From NCBI GenBank assembly GCA_021414165.1, contig JAIOPA010000132.1, forward strand, positions 1 to 7,130: a DNA stretch of 7,130 nt. The letters are read 5' to 3'. A model generated the notes under the pieces. That model did no database searches. It was not told where the DNA came from and saw nothing but the letters and a program-made list of their open reading frames with translations. Source of the DNA: Candidatus Eiseniibacteriota bacterium. GTDB taxonomy: Bacteria > Eisenbacteria > RBG-16-71-46. Positions 1 to 6,207 of the stretch are shown here, in pieces. How positions within the stretch are numbered: position 1 is the stretch's first letter; each line of letters opens with the position of its first letter. The position numbers and the translations under genes are program-made.

Positions 1-1
1 C

Positions 2-634
2 TTCCGCTCGCTGCAGGGCGAGGGCCCGTCGGCCGGCATGCCCGCGCACTTCCTGCGCCTGCAGGGCTGCGACGTGGGCTGCCGCTGGTGCGACACCAAG
101 TACACGTGGGACGCCACCGGCGGCCGCGCGCTCAGCATTGCCGAGACGTTCGCGGAGTTGCGCGCGCTGGGCGACGCACCGTTGCTGGTGGTCACGGGCG
201 GTGAACCGCTCGCGCATCCCGGCGTCGACCGGCTGCTATCGGCCGCGGTGGGACAGTGGTCGCGCATCGAGGTCGAGACCAGCGGGCTCATGCCGTTGCC
301 GTTCGCGCACGAGCGGCTGTTCGCCATGTGGAGCCCCAAGCTGCCGAGCGTGAGCGAACGCTGGGCCGACACGTGGGCCAACGCCGCGGCGTTCCTGGCC
401 GATCCGCACACCACGCTCAAGCTGGTGGTGGCGCGCGGCGATGAGGCCGATGCGTTGCGGCTCGTGCACGATCACGGCGTACCACACGAGCGCGTCATGC
501 TCATGCCCGAGGGGCTCACCGACGCCGCGCTCGTTGAACGCGCTCGCGAGCTCGCGCCGCTCTGCCTGGAGCATGGCTTCCGTATGTCGCCGCGACTGCA
601 CGTGTGGCTGTGGGGAGCGAAGCGAGGGGTATGA
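2..634 (+). CDS. queE: 7-carboxy-7-deazaguanine synthase QueE (5' partial)
   Basis: Radical SAM enzyme that converts 6-carboxy-5,6,7,8-tetrahydropterin to 7-carboxy-7-deazaguanine, the ring-contraction step of preQ0/queuosine synthesis, using SAM, a 4Fe-4S cluster and Mg2+. The reading frame is open to the left edge and begins FRSLQGEGPSAGMPAHF, the conserved stretch that precedes the cluster motif in QueE. The gene therefore starts just outside the window and the ATG at 38 is internal. The cluster ligands are GCDVGCRWCDTKY (visible residues 22-34), the CX3CX2C spacing of radical SAM enzymes. A VVTGGEPL segment follows, the GGE motif that contacts SAM, then SPKLPSV and TLKLVV strands typical of QueE. 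There are 210 visible residues; the family is usually about 200-245, so only some ten or so are missing. The stop overlaps the queC start (ATGA), indicating translational coupling. Confidence 0.95.
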   Translation, partial: FRSLQGEGPSAGMPAHFLRLQGCDVGCRWCDTKYTWDATGGRALSIAETFAELRALGDAPLLVVTGGEPLAHPGVDRLLSAAVGQWSRIEVETSGLMPLPFAHERLFAMWSPKLPSVSERWADTWANAAAFLADPHTTLKLVVARGDEADALRLVHDHGVPHERVMLMPEGLTDAALVERARELAPLCLEHGFRMSPRLHVWLWGAKRGV

Positions 635-1323
635 GCAAGTCCGCGATCCTGTTGCTGTCGGGTGGACTCGATTCCACGACCTGTCTGGCGTGGGCGCGTG
701 CGCAGGGCTTCGATTGCCACACGCTCGCCATCGACTATGGGCAGCGCCATCGCGTCGAACTGGACGCCGCCGCGCGTGTGGCCGCGGCCCTGGGCGTGAC
801 GGACCATCGCGTGGTGCGCGTGGACCTGCGCGCCATCGGCGGCTCGGCGCTCACCGCCGACACGCCCGTGCCCAAGGACCGCGATGAAGCCGCCATGGCG
901 GCGAGCGTGCCAGTCACGTATGTGCCCGCGCGCAACTCCGCATTTCTTTGCATTGCTCTCGGCTTCGCCGAGACCGTGGGTGCCACCGATCTGGTCGCCG
1001 GCATGAACGTGCTCGACTACTCGGGCTATCCCGATTGCCGCCCGGAGTTCGTGCGCGCGTTCGAGGCCATGGCCAACGTGGCCACGCAGGCCGGCGTCGA
1101 GGGTGCGCGCTACACGGTGCACACGCCGCTCATGCAGCTCGACAAGGCCGGTATCATCCGGCTCGGGGCATCGCTCGGCGTGGACTATTCGCTCACGCAT
1201 TCCTGCTACGATCCGTCGCCCGCCGGCCTGGCCTGCGGGACCTGTGACAGCTGCACGCTCCGCGCGAAGGGTTTCCGCGAAGCCGGCGTGCCGGACCCCA
1301 CGCGCTACAGCGCGAGAACCTGA
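631..1323 (+). CDS. queC: 7-cyano-7-deazaguanine (preQ0) synthase QueC
   Basis: ATP-dependent ligase that turns 7-carboxy-7-deazaguanine and ammonia into preQ0 in the cytoplasm. The 230-residue product has the usual family length. It starts MSKSAILLLSGGLDSTT, with the PP-loop SGGLDST at residues 10-16 that binds ATP pyrophosphate. A central GATDLVAGMNVLDYSGYPDC segment (about residues 121-140) is the family's substrate region. The C-terminal zinc site has four cysteines at 192, 202, 205 and 208 (HSCYDP, then ACGTCDSC). I chose ATG 631 rather than the in-frame GTG at 604 because the conserved N-terminus begins there and it overlaps the queE stop by four bases. A purine-rich GAGGGG lies immediately upstream, too close for an ideal Shine-Dalgarno, so coupling to queE translation is likely. 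Confidence 0.96.
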   Translation: MSKSAILLLSGGLDSTTCLAWARAQGFDCHTLAIDYGQRHRVELDAAARVAAALGVTDHRVVRVDLRAIGGSALTADTPVPKDRDEAAMAASVPVTYVPARNSAFLCIALGFAETVGATDLVAGMNVLDYSGYPDCRPEFVRAFEAMANVATQAGVEGARYTVHTPLMQLDKAGIIRLGASLGVDYSLTHSCYDPSPAGLACGTCDSCTLRAKGFREAGVPDPTRYSART

Positions 1324-1343
1324 CGCGCCCCGGGCGCGCCGCC

Positions 1344-1350
1344 AAGAGGA
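1344..1350 (+). promoter_or_regulatory. Shine-Dalgarno site for queD
   Basis: AAGAGGA lies six bases before the GTG at 1357. It supports the GTG start and shows that queD can recruit ribosomes independently despite its short distance from queC. Confidence 0.75.
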
Positions 1351-1356
1351 ATCGCC

Positions 1357-1722
1357 GTGCGAGTCGAGTTGGTGAAGGAGTTCCGCTTCGAGTCCGCGCA
1401 CCGTCTGCCCATGGTGCCCGCCGACCACAAGTGCTTCCGCATGCACGGCCACTCGTACTGCATCGAGGTGTGCCTGGCCGGTGAGATCGACCCCACGCTC
1501 GGCTGGCTCGTGGACTTCGGCGAGATCTCGGCCAAGGTGGAGCCGGTGATCAAGCAGGAGCTCGACCATCGGGTACTCAACGACGTGCCGGGGCTCGAGA
1601 ACCCCACGTCGGAGATGCTGGCCGTGTGGCTCTGGAAGCGGCTCGGCGGTCTGGTGCCGCACCTGGCCGCGATCACGGTGAACGAGACCTGCACCTCGCG
1701 CTGCACCTACCGCGGCCAATAA
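1357..1722 (+). CDS. queD: 6-carboxy-5,6,7,8-tetrahydropterin synthase QueD
   Basis: Zinc enzyme of the 6-pyruvoyltetrahydropterin synthase family. It converts 7,8-dihydroneopterin triphosphate to 6-carboxytetrahydropterin, the substrate of the neighbouring QueE. The 121 residues match the usual family length. Visible zinc ligands are His15 (SAHRLP), His30 and His32 (MHGHSY). Cys26 in HKCFRMHGH is the expected catalytic cysteine, Asp70-His71 (LDHRVLND) complete the triad region, and Glu110 in NETCTS is the pterin-anchoring glutamate. VDFGEI (52-57) and NPTSEML (82-88) are further family signatures. Translation starts at GTG 1357 behind a good ribosome binding site, 33 nt after queC, so it most likely shares the que transcript. 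It is the last gene of the cluster in this window. Confidence 0.95.
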   Translation: MRVELVKEFRFESAHRLPMVPADHKCFRMHGHSYCIEVCLAGEIDPTLGWLVDFGEISAKVEPVIKQELDHRVLNDVPGLENPTSEMLAVWLWKRLGGLVPHLAAITVNETCTSRCTYRGQ

Positions 1723-1733
1723 GAAGAGCGCTC

Positions 1734-1761
1734 CCGCCCCGGCCCCCGACTGGCCGGGCGG
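1734..1761 (+). terminator. Possible hairpin terminator after queD
   Basis: CCGCCCCGGCC (1734-1744) can pair with GGCCGGGCGG (1752-1761) over ten base pairs with one bulged C and a seven-base loop. It begins 11 nt after the queD stop, where the que transcript should end. No T-tract follows (ATTGACCC comes next), so it may be a weak or factor-assisted terminator, or a 3'-end stabilising hairpin. Confidence 0.45.
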
Positions 1762-1910
1762 ATTGACCCACTCCTGACGCCCCCGGACGGAAGTCCGCGC
1801 ATCGGACGGAGTAATTCGAGTAGCACTCCCCGTCCCCGAGCGAACCACTCAAGCCCCGGCGTAACCGGCCGACAACAAGTCGAGCCAGTCGGGCCTGAGG
1901 GAACAGGACC
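1762..1910 (+). other. Leader/upstream region of the SDR gene
   Basis: This is the rest of the 188-nt spacer before the SDR gene. It holds a five-base-pair stem CGGAC/GTCCG closed by a GNRA-type GGAA tetraloop (1784-1797) and a second copy of CGGACGGA at 1803-1810. A TTGACC at 1763-1768 looks like a -35 box, but no acceptable -10 lies 16-18 bases downstream. The ribosome binding site GAGGGA (1897-1902) sits eight bases before the ATG. A promoter probably lies here because a terminator-like hairpin precedes it, but I cannot place it. Confidence 0.35.
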
Positions 1911-2828
1911 ATGAACGAGCGCATCTTCGTCACCGGTGCCACGGGTTATATCGGCGGTGCCGTCGCGGCGCGCCTTGCGCGCCAGGGACATACGGTTTAC
2001 GGACTCACCCGCAATCGCGAAAGCGCCAAGGCGCTCGCGACCGCGGGCGTCACGCCGGTGCACGGCGATCTCGCCCGTCCCGGTGACTGGCGCGGCGTGC
2101 TGCAGAACTGCGATGCCGCGGTTCACTGCGCGTTCGATGCCCAGAATGGCGCCGCCGACGTGGACCTGTGTGCGCTCGATGCACTGCGCAGCGCGGCACT
2201 CGATGGCCGTGTGCGCCGCGTGCTCTACACCAGCGGCATCTGGGTGCACGGCTCGGGCGTGAACGGTCAGGCCGACGAGGCCACGCCGTTGGCGCCCCTG
2301 TCGATCGTGCAGTGGCGTGCGGCGCACGAGGAGATCGCGCTCGACCTAGCCGACCATGAGGTCGCGGTGGTGATCCTGCGCCCCGGCATGGTGTACGGCG
2401 AGCAGCGCGGCATCCTGGGCGGCTGGTTCGCCGAGGCGCACGAACATCACACCGTCACTTACCCCGGCGACGGCTCGCAGCACTGGAGCATGGTGCACCG
2501 CGACGACGTGGCCGACGCCTATGCGCTGGCGCTCGAGCATGCCGAACCCGGCTCGCGCTACCTGCTGGCCGATGAGTCGCAGCACACGGTCAAGGAACTC
2601 GCCGAGTCCGTGGCCACCGCCACCGTGTCGCGCGCGGTGTCATGGCCGGCCGAGGACCTGATCAAGTCGCATGGTGGTTATGGTGAGGCCCTGCTCAACG
2701 ACCTGCGCGTCTCGTGCGCCAAGGCTCGTCGCGAACTGGGCTGGGTGCCGCGGCATACGTCGTTCGCGGCCGAGGCTGCCGATCTGTGGCGCGACTGGCA
2801 GGCGGCACGCATCGCCAACGTGCGCTAG
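1911..2828 (+). CDS. NAD(P)-binding epimerase/dehydratase-like protein (extended SDR family)
   Basis: A 305-residue cytoplasmic protein of the NAD-dependent epimerase/dehydratase superfamily; the substrate is unknown. The Rossmann fold begins at once with TGATGYIGG (8-16), the GxxGxxG dinucleotide loop, followed by an Arg-rich turn (TRNRESAK, 33-40) and HGDLARP (51-57). Further family landmarks are LYTSGIWVHG (105-114) after beta-5, RPGMVYGEQRGIL (157-169), MVHRDDVADAY (194-204) and a closing KARRELGWVP (271-280). The usual catalytic YxxxK is absent: the aligned position reads WRAAH (135-139). This may be a subfamily trait, and it leaves open whether the protein is a reductase, an epimerase or a non-catalytic NAD(P) sensor. 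ATG 1911 is preceded by GAGGGA. It stands alone between two hairpin terminators, so it is probably monocistronic. Confidence 0.88.
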   Translation: MNERIFVTGATGYIGGAVAARLARQGHTVYGLTRNRESAKALATAGVTPVHGDLARPGDWRGVLQNCDAAVHCAFDAQNGAADVDLCALDALRSAALDGRVRRVLYTSGIWVHGSGVNGQADEATPLAPLSIVQWRAAHEEIALDLADHEVAVVILRPGMVYGEQRGILGGWFAEAHEHHTVTYPGDGSQHWSMVHRDDVADAYALALEHAEPGSRYLLADESQHTVKELAESVATATVSRAVSWPAEDLIKSHGGYGEALLNDLRVSCAKARRELGWVPRHTSFAAEAADLWRDWQAARIANVR

Positions 2829-2855
2829 TCCCACCTTCACAGCTCCCGTCTCACC

Positions 2856-2883
2856 CCGGCCGCGCTCTCACGAGTGCGGCCGG
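2856..2883 (+). terminator. Stem-loop terminator after the SDR gene
   Basis: CCGGCCGCGCTC (2856-2867) pairs with GAGTGCGGCCGG (2872-2883): twelve consecutive pairs including one G-U wobble, with a TCAC tetraloop. TTCCGTT follows, a modest T-rich tail. It begins 28 nt after the SDR stop and precedes the start of the next gene, so it should separate the two transcripts. Confidence 0.75.
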
Positions 2884-2921
2884 TTCCGTTACCGGATAGT
2901 GGCGCGCTGCTCGTGCGCTGC

Positions 2922-2931
2922 GTAGGCTGCG
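2922..2931 (+). promoter_or_regulatory. Possible -10 element before the AsmA-GT51 gene
   Basis: GTAGGCTGCG contains TAGGCT (2923-2928), a weak match to a -10 box (4 of 6). It ends only nine bases before the ATG at 2938. No convincing -35 is seen 16-19 bases upstream. The same pattern, GTAGACTGCG, occurs before the amylase-like gene at 6414-6423. If it is a real -10 element, the transcript would be almost leaderless, which fits the lack of a Shine-Dalgarno sequence before this ATG. Confidence 0.3.
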
Positions 2932-2937
2932 CGCACC

Positions 2938-4722
2938 ATGGACCTTGGCCGCCTGCCCCGCCCCGTTCGCTTTGCCCTGATCGCGCTCGCCGCGCTCGTG
3001 GGGCTCGCACTGCTGTTGCCGCCGCTGCTCGCGCCCTGGATCGGCGCCCGTGTGCGCAGCGAGGCGCAGCAGCGCGGCATGCGCGCCGAGTGGCGATCGC
3101 TGGCGTTCCGCTGGCCGCTCACCGTGGAGTTGCGCGGGCTCACGGTGACACGAGCCGACGACGCCACGCCCGTGCTCACCGCAGGCCACGTCGAAGCGGC
3201 GGTCGGAACGCACGGGCTCACGCTGCATCCGCTGGTGCGCCGCGTGGTGCTGGAGGACGCGCACATCGTGCTGCCCTCCTCGAGCATGCCCGACGCCGAC
3301 GAGACCGACACCACGCCGGCCGATGCCGACCACGGCCCGTCCGCGCCTCGCGTGCGGGCCGCCGCGGATCAGGCCGTGCAGGCGCTCATGATCCCCGCGC
3401 GCTGGTTGCCCACGCTGCGCGTGAACGCGCTCACCGTGCAACGCGGCGACTCACTGTTCGCGCGGCTCGATGCGTTCACGGTCACGCATGTCGCGGGCGG
3501 CGTGCAGCTAGCGGCCTCGGGTGCGTTCACGAGCGAGCGCGAGGTCCCGTTCGACGTGGCGGTGCAGTGGAACCGCGACGACCGGCTGGTCGGGCGCTTC
3601 GACTTCCAGGTGCCGGTGGCCGAGGGCCGCAGCGTGTCGATGCCGTTCGTGCTCGATGGCCAGCTGCATCAGGACCGCCGGGCCGGTGTGGTGAGCGTGG
3701 GCGACGGCACGAAGCTGAGTCTGGGCCCGGTCGAGCTGCGGCTCTCGGGGCAGGTGCGCCGCAGTGGACCGCGCGTGCAGCTGGCGCTCGAGACCGACGG
3801 GGTCACGGCGCGTGCGCTGCAGAAGCATCTGCCGCACGCGGTGCTCGGCCCGCTCGCCGATCTGCCGGTGGCGGGGTCGTGGGATTGGCGCGCGAGCCTG
3901 TACGTGAACGTGGACGCACCCGACAGCACGCGCTTCACCGCCGACGTGATCCCGCACGGACTGGCACTCGCGGGCAGTGACGCGAAGCTGCGGCTCGGCC
4001 GGCTGCAGGGGCCGTTCCTCGCCGAGATCCATGTGCCGCGCGGCATCGTGTATCGCGACCTCTCGAGCGCGAACCCGCACTTCCGCACGCTCGATCGCAT
4101 CAGCCCGCTGCTGCAGCACGCGTTGCTCACCAATGAAGACGGCGGCTTCTACCGGCATCGCGGGTTCAACACCGAGGCGATCCAGTTGGCCATGGCCGCG
4201 AACCTGCGATCGGGCACGTTCAAGCGCGGCGCCGGCACGGTCACCATGCAGCTCGCGCGCAATCTGTTCCTGGGCCATCAGCGCACGTTGTCGCGCAAGG
4301 GCCAGGAAGTCGTGCTGGCGTGGATCCTGGAACACCTGACCGGGCTCTCCAAGGACCGGCTGCTCGAGATCTACCTGAACATCATCGAGTGGGGCCCGGG
4401 TGTGCATGGCGCCGATGAAGCCGCGCAGTTCTACTTCGACAAGAACGCTGGCGAGCTCACGTTGGACGAAGCACTGTTCCTCACGGTGATCGTGCCGAGC
4501 CCGAGCCGCTGGAAGAGCCGCGTCGATGCGAACGGCCAGTTACGGCCGTGGGCACGTGCGCAGATGGCGTACATCGCGCGCAAGATGGTGTCGCGCGAAT
4601 GGCTCGCGCCCGAGCAGGTGCCGAGCGCCGAGGCGTTGCAGATCACGCTGCGCGGCGAAGCGGCCAAGGTGTTCACGCCGCGCGACAGCGCACAGACGAA
4701 CCCCGAACCGGTGAGCCTGTAA
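2938..4722 (+). CDS. Membrane-anchored AsmA-like / peptidoglycan glycosyltransferase (GT51) fusion
   Basis: A 594-residue envelope protein predicted to polymerise lipid II glycan strands outside the inner membrane. A short basic N-terminus is followed by one hydrophobic segment (about 11-34). Residues 40-370 form a beta-rich region resembling AsmA-type proteins (WRSLAFRWPLTVELRGLTV at 52-70 is typical), with an acidic low-complexity insert near 115-133. The GT51 domain spans about 370-560: NEDGGFYRHRGF with the first catalytic Glu400, GAGTVTMQLARNLFLG (431-446), SRKGQE with the second catalytic Glu457, then EIYLNIIEWGPGVHG (477-491) and LTLDEALFL. The Glu400-Glu457 spacing of 57 matches class A penicillin-binding proteins. 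No transpeptidase domain follows. ATG 2938 is the first start after an in-frame TAG at 2923 and lacks a Shine-Dalgarno. From memory, similar AsmA-plus-GT51 proteins occur in Bacteroidetes and some proteobacteria. The GT51 assignment is firm; the AsmA one is moderate. Confidence 0.9.
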   Translation: MDLGRLPRPVRFALIALAALVGLALLLPPLLAPWIGARVRSEAQQRGMRAEWRSLAFRWPLTVELRGLTVTRADDATPVLTAGHVEAAVGTHGLTLHPLVRRVVLEDAHIVLPSSSMPDADETDTTPADADHGPSAPRVRAAADQAVQALMIPARWLPTLRVNALTVQRGDSLFARLDAFTVTHVAGGVQLAASGAFTSEREVPFDVAVQWNRDDRLVGRFDFQVPVAEGRSVSMPFVLDGQLHQDRRAGVVSVGDGTKLSLGPVELRLSGQVRRSGPRVQLALETDGVTARALQKHLPHAVLGPLADLPVAGSWDWRASLYVNVDAPDSTRFTADVIPHGLALAGSDAKLRLGRLQGPFLAEIHVPRGIVYRDLSSANPHFRTLDRISPLLQHALLTNEDGGFYRHRGFNTEAIQLAMAANLRSGTFKRGAGTVTMQLARNLFLGHQRTLSRKGQEVVLAWILEHLTGLSKDRLLEIYLNIIEWGPGVHGADEAAQFYFDKNAGELTLDEALFLTVIVPSPSRWKSRVDANGQLRPWARAQMAYIARKMVSREWLAPEQVPSAEALQITLRGEAAKVFTPRDSAQTNPEPVSL

Positions 4723-4730
4723 GACGAACA

Positions 4731-4761
4731 GCCGGGCGAGCGCACGAAGCGCCCTCCCGGC
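4731..4761. terminator. Bidirectional hairpin between convergent genes
   Basis: GCCGGG (4731-4736) pairs with CCCGGC (4756-4761). An inner GCGC/GCGC stem closes an ACGAA loop, giving about eleven pairs over thirteen positions with two mismatches. The loop on the minus strand reads TTCGT. The hairpin fills most of the 52-nt gap between the GT51 gene (+) and the ClpX-like gene (-), the expected place for a shared terminator. T-tracts are poor on both sides. Confidence 0.6.
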
Positions 4762-4774
4762 CGTGGTTCACACT

Positions 4775-6055
4775 TCAGTTCTTCTCGGGACCGTCGAACA
4801 GCGTGGGCGGATCCTGATCGCCGCGCGGATCCTTGCGGCGGTCGGGCTCGAGCGTCACGCCATCGGCGGCCAGGCGGTACTTGATCTTGCGCTTCAACTC
4901 CTCCTGGGCCGGGCGTTCCGTGCCGCCGAACGGATCGGCGCGCAACTCGTTCGCGCTCACCTCGGGCACGACCGGATCGGTCATGTCCTCGCGGCGGATC
5001 CACTGCGGCCGCTCGTGACCCTCGATCGCGGCGCGCGTGAAGCGCAACGCGCCGATGCCATGCTGGCGCAACACCTCGAGTTCGAACTCGGCATCGCCCA
5101 CGCAATCGCACACGACCGAACGCAACGTGCGTGCGCCCAACCCGCGAGCCAAGGCCTTCTCCACCAGCGCATCGCGGCCGTCATCGTCGAGCAACAGGCG
5201 AACGCCGTGCATCTCGAACAACTTCTGCTTCTCCAGCCACGGCGAGTGCGGCGTGTCCTCGAGCACCCGGCGCAGCTCGGTCTTGCTCAACGGATCCAAC
5301 GTGGCGATGTGGCAGAAGCGTGCGATCAGCTCGGGCAGGAAGCCGTAACGGATGAGATCGTCCGGCAACAACTGGGCCAGCAACTCGGTCTCGCTCGCGA
5401 CGCGATGCGTGGGCTGCGTGCCCGCGAAGCCGAGACCACAACCCGAGCGCTCGGCCCGCGTGAGCCGATCGCGCACGATGCTCGTGAGACCGTCGAACGC
5501 ACCGGTTGCCACGATGAGCAGGCGGCTCGTGTCGATGTTCACCTCGCCGTCCTTGGTGCGCGCGGCCAGCAGGCGGCCGTCGAAGAACGTGAGCAGGCCG
5601 TTCTGCACGCCTTCGCCCGAGACGTCGCGGCTCACATCACGCGCGCGCTTGAGCTTGTCGAACTCGTCCAGGATGACGATGGCGTGCTCGGCCAGCTTGG
5701 CGTCGCCGCCGGCGGCCGCCAACAGCATGGGGCCCAGGCTATCGATGGACTGGCCCACATAACCCGTCTCGACGAGCGAGGTGGCCGGCACGAACAGCGT
5801 GGGCACGCCGAGCAGTGCGGCGGCACGCTTGATCATGAAGGTCTTGCCGACACCGCTCGGGCCGGCCAACAACACGTGCTGCAGACCGAGTCCGATGCCC
5901 TGGGAGTAGAGCGATCGGCGGTAGCGGTTACTGAGGTAGTGGGCATAGATCGCGCGAGCGAGCATGCGCTTCGCGCGACGCTGACCGATGACGTGTTGAT
6001 CGAGGGACTGGGCGATCTCCGGGGCCGAAGGCAGTCGAGAGGCGATGGCGACCAT
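4775..6055 (-). CDS. ClpX-like AAA+ unfoldase lacking the zinc-binding domain
   Basis: A 426-residue cytoplasmic ATPase closely related to the ClpX core. It starts at the equivalent of ClpX residue ~65 (PSAPEIAQSLDQHVIGQ, 9-25), so the N-terminal four-cysteine zinc domain is absent. ATPase motifs are complete: Walker A GPSGVGKT (65-72), Walker B AIVILDEFDK (125-134), arginine finger PELIAR (241-246) and sensor-2 GAR (307-309). Pore loop 1 GYVG (98-101) and the RDVSGEGVQ pore-2 region (143-151) are kept. The ClpP-docking tripeptide appears as LGF (208-210), within the known [LIV]GF consensus. The RKH substrate loop of ClpX is missing: the segment between FFDG and VNID is shortened and reads RLLAARTKDGE. 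About 75 charged residues extend the C-terminus, ending DPPTLFDGPEKN. The start ATG has a strong AAGGAGA site, with an in-frame TAG just upstream. No clpP or tig is adjacent, so it is probably a paralogue of housekeeping ClpX. Confidence 0.9.
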   Translation of the reverse strand: MVAIASRLPSAPEIAQSLDQHVIGQRRAKRMLARAIYAHYLSNRYRRSLYSQGIGLGLQHVLLAGPSGVGKTFMIKRAAALLGVPTLFVPATSLVETGYVGQSIDSLGPMLLAAAGGDAKLAEHAIVILDEFDKLKRARDVSRDVSGEGVQNGLLTFFDGRLLAARTKDGEVNIDTSRLLIVATGAFDGLTSIVRDRLTRAERSGCGLGFAGTQPTHRVASETELLAQLLPDDLIRYGFLPELIARFCHIATLDPLSKTELRRVLEDTPHSPWLEKQKLFEMHGVRLLLDDDGRDALVEKALARGLGARTLRSVVCDCVGDAEFELEVLRQHGIGALRFTRAAIEGHERPQWIRREDMTDPVVPEVSANELRADPFGGTERPAQEELKRKIKYRLAADGVTLEPDRRKDPRGDQDPPTLFDGPEKN

Positions 6056-6060
6056 GCGGG

Positions 6061-6067
6061 TCTCCTT
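6061..6067 (-). promoter_or_regulatory. Strong Shine-Dalgarno for the ClpX-like gene
   Basis: On the minus strand AAGGAGA lies five bases before the ATG at 6055-6053. It fixes the start codon and so confirms that no zinc-domain coding region precedes it; an in-frame TAG is at 6079-6077. Confidence 0.85.
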
Positions 6068-6141
6068 CGTCGGGGACTAAAGCCGGGTGCGACCGGCGGC
6101 GGGCTCGTGTGCGCTCGGCACGAGCTTGGGCGCGCAGGCGG

Positions 6142-6194
6142 GACTCTCCATGAGCGGCGCGAACGCCACCAAGCGAAATCTGCGCCGCAGAGTC
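6142..6194. repeat. Imperfect inverted repeat (stem-loop A)
   Basis: GACTCT (6142-6147) pairs with AGAGTC (6189-6194), and GCGGCGC (6154-6160) pairs with GCGCCGC (6182-6188). The right arms are contiguous; the left arms are split by a six-base bulge. The loop is 21 nt. The right arm GCGCCG can instead pair with CGGCGC at 6197-6202, giving a mutually exclusive structure. It could be an operator, a structured leader of a short RNA, or chance in GC-rich DNA. Confidence 0.45.
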
Positions 6195-6207
6195 TTCGGC
6201 GCGCGCA

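Noticed and set aside
38..40. ATG 38 as the queE start
   Set aside because: The upstream in-frame residues FRSLQGEGPSAG are conserved QueE sequence, so the gene begins outside the window.
1324..1356. GC palindrome (GGCGCGCC) between queC and queD as a terminator
   Set aside because: Too short, no T-tract, and it lies inside an operon with queD closely following; more likely base-composition noise.
1763..1768. TTGACC as a -35 promoter box
   Set aside because: No acceptable -10 element lies 16-18 bases downstream.
472..1848. A 458-codon open frame on the minus strand across the que genes
   Set aside because: It is antisense to three well-identified genes, has no family motif and is rich in His/Arg/Gly as expected from GC-rich shadow frames.
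2874..3980. A 368-codon open frame on the plus strand inside the GT51 gene
   Set aside because: Shadow frame, dominated by Arg and Ala, beginning inside the terminator hairpin; the overlapping frame has clear domains.
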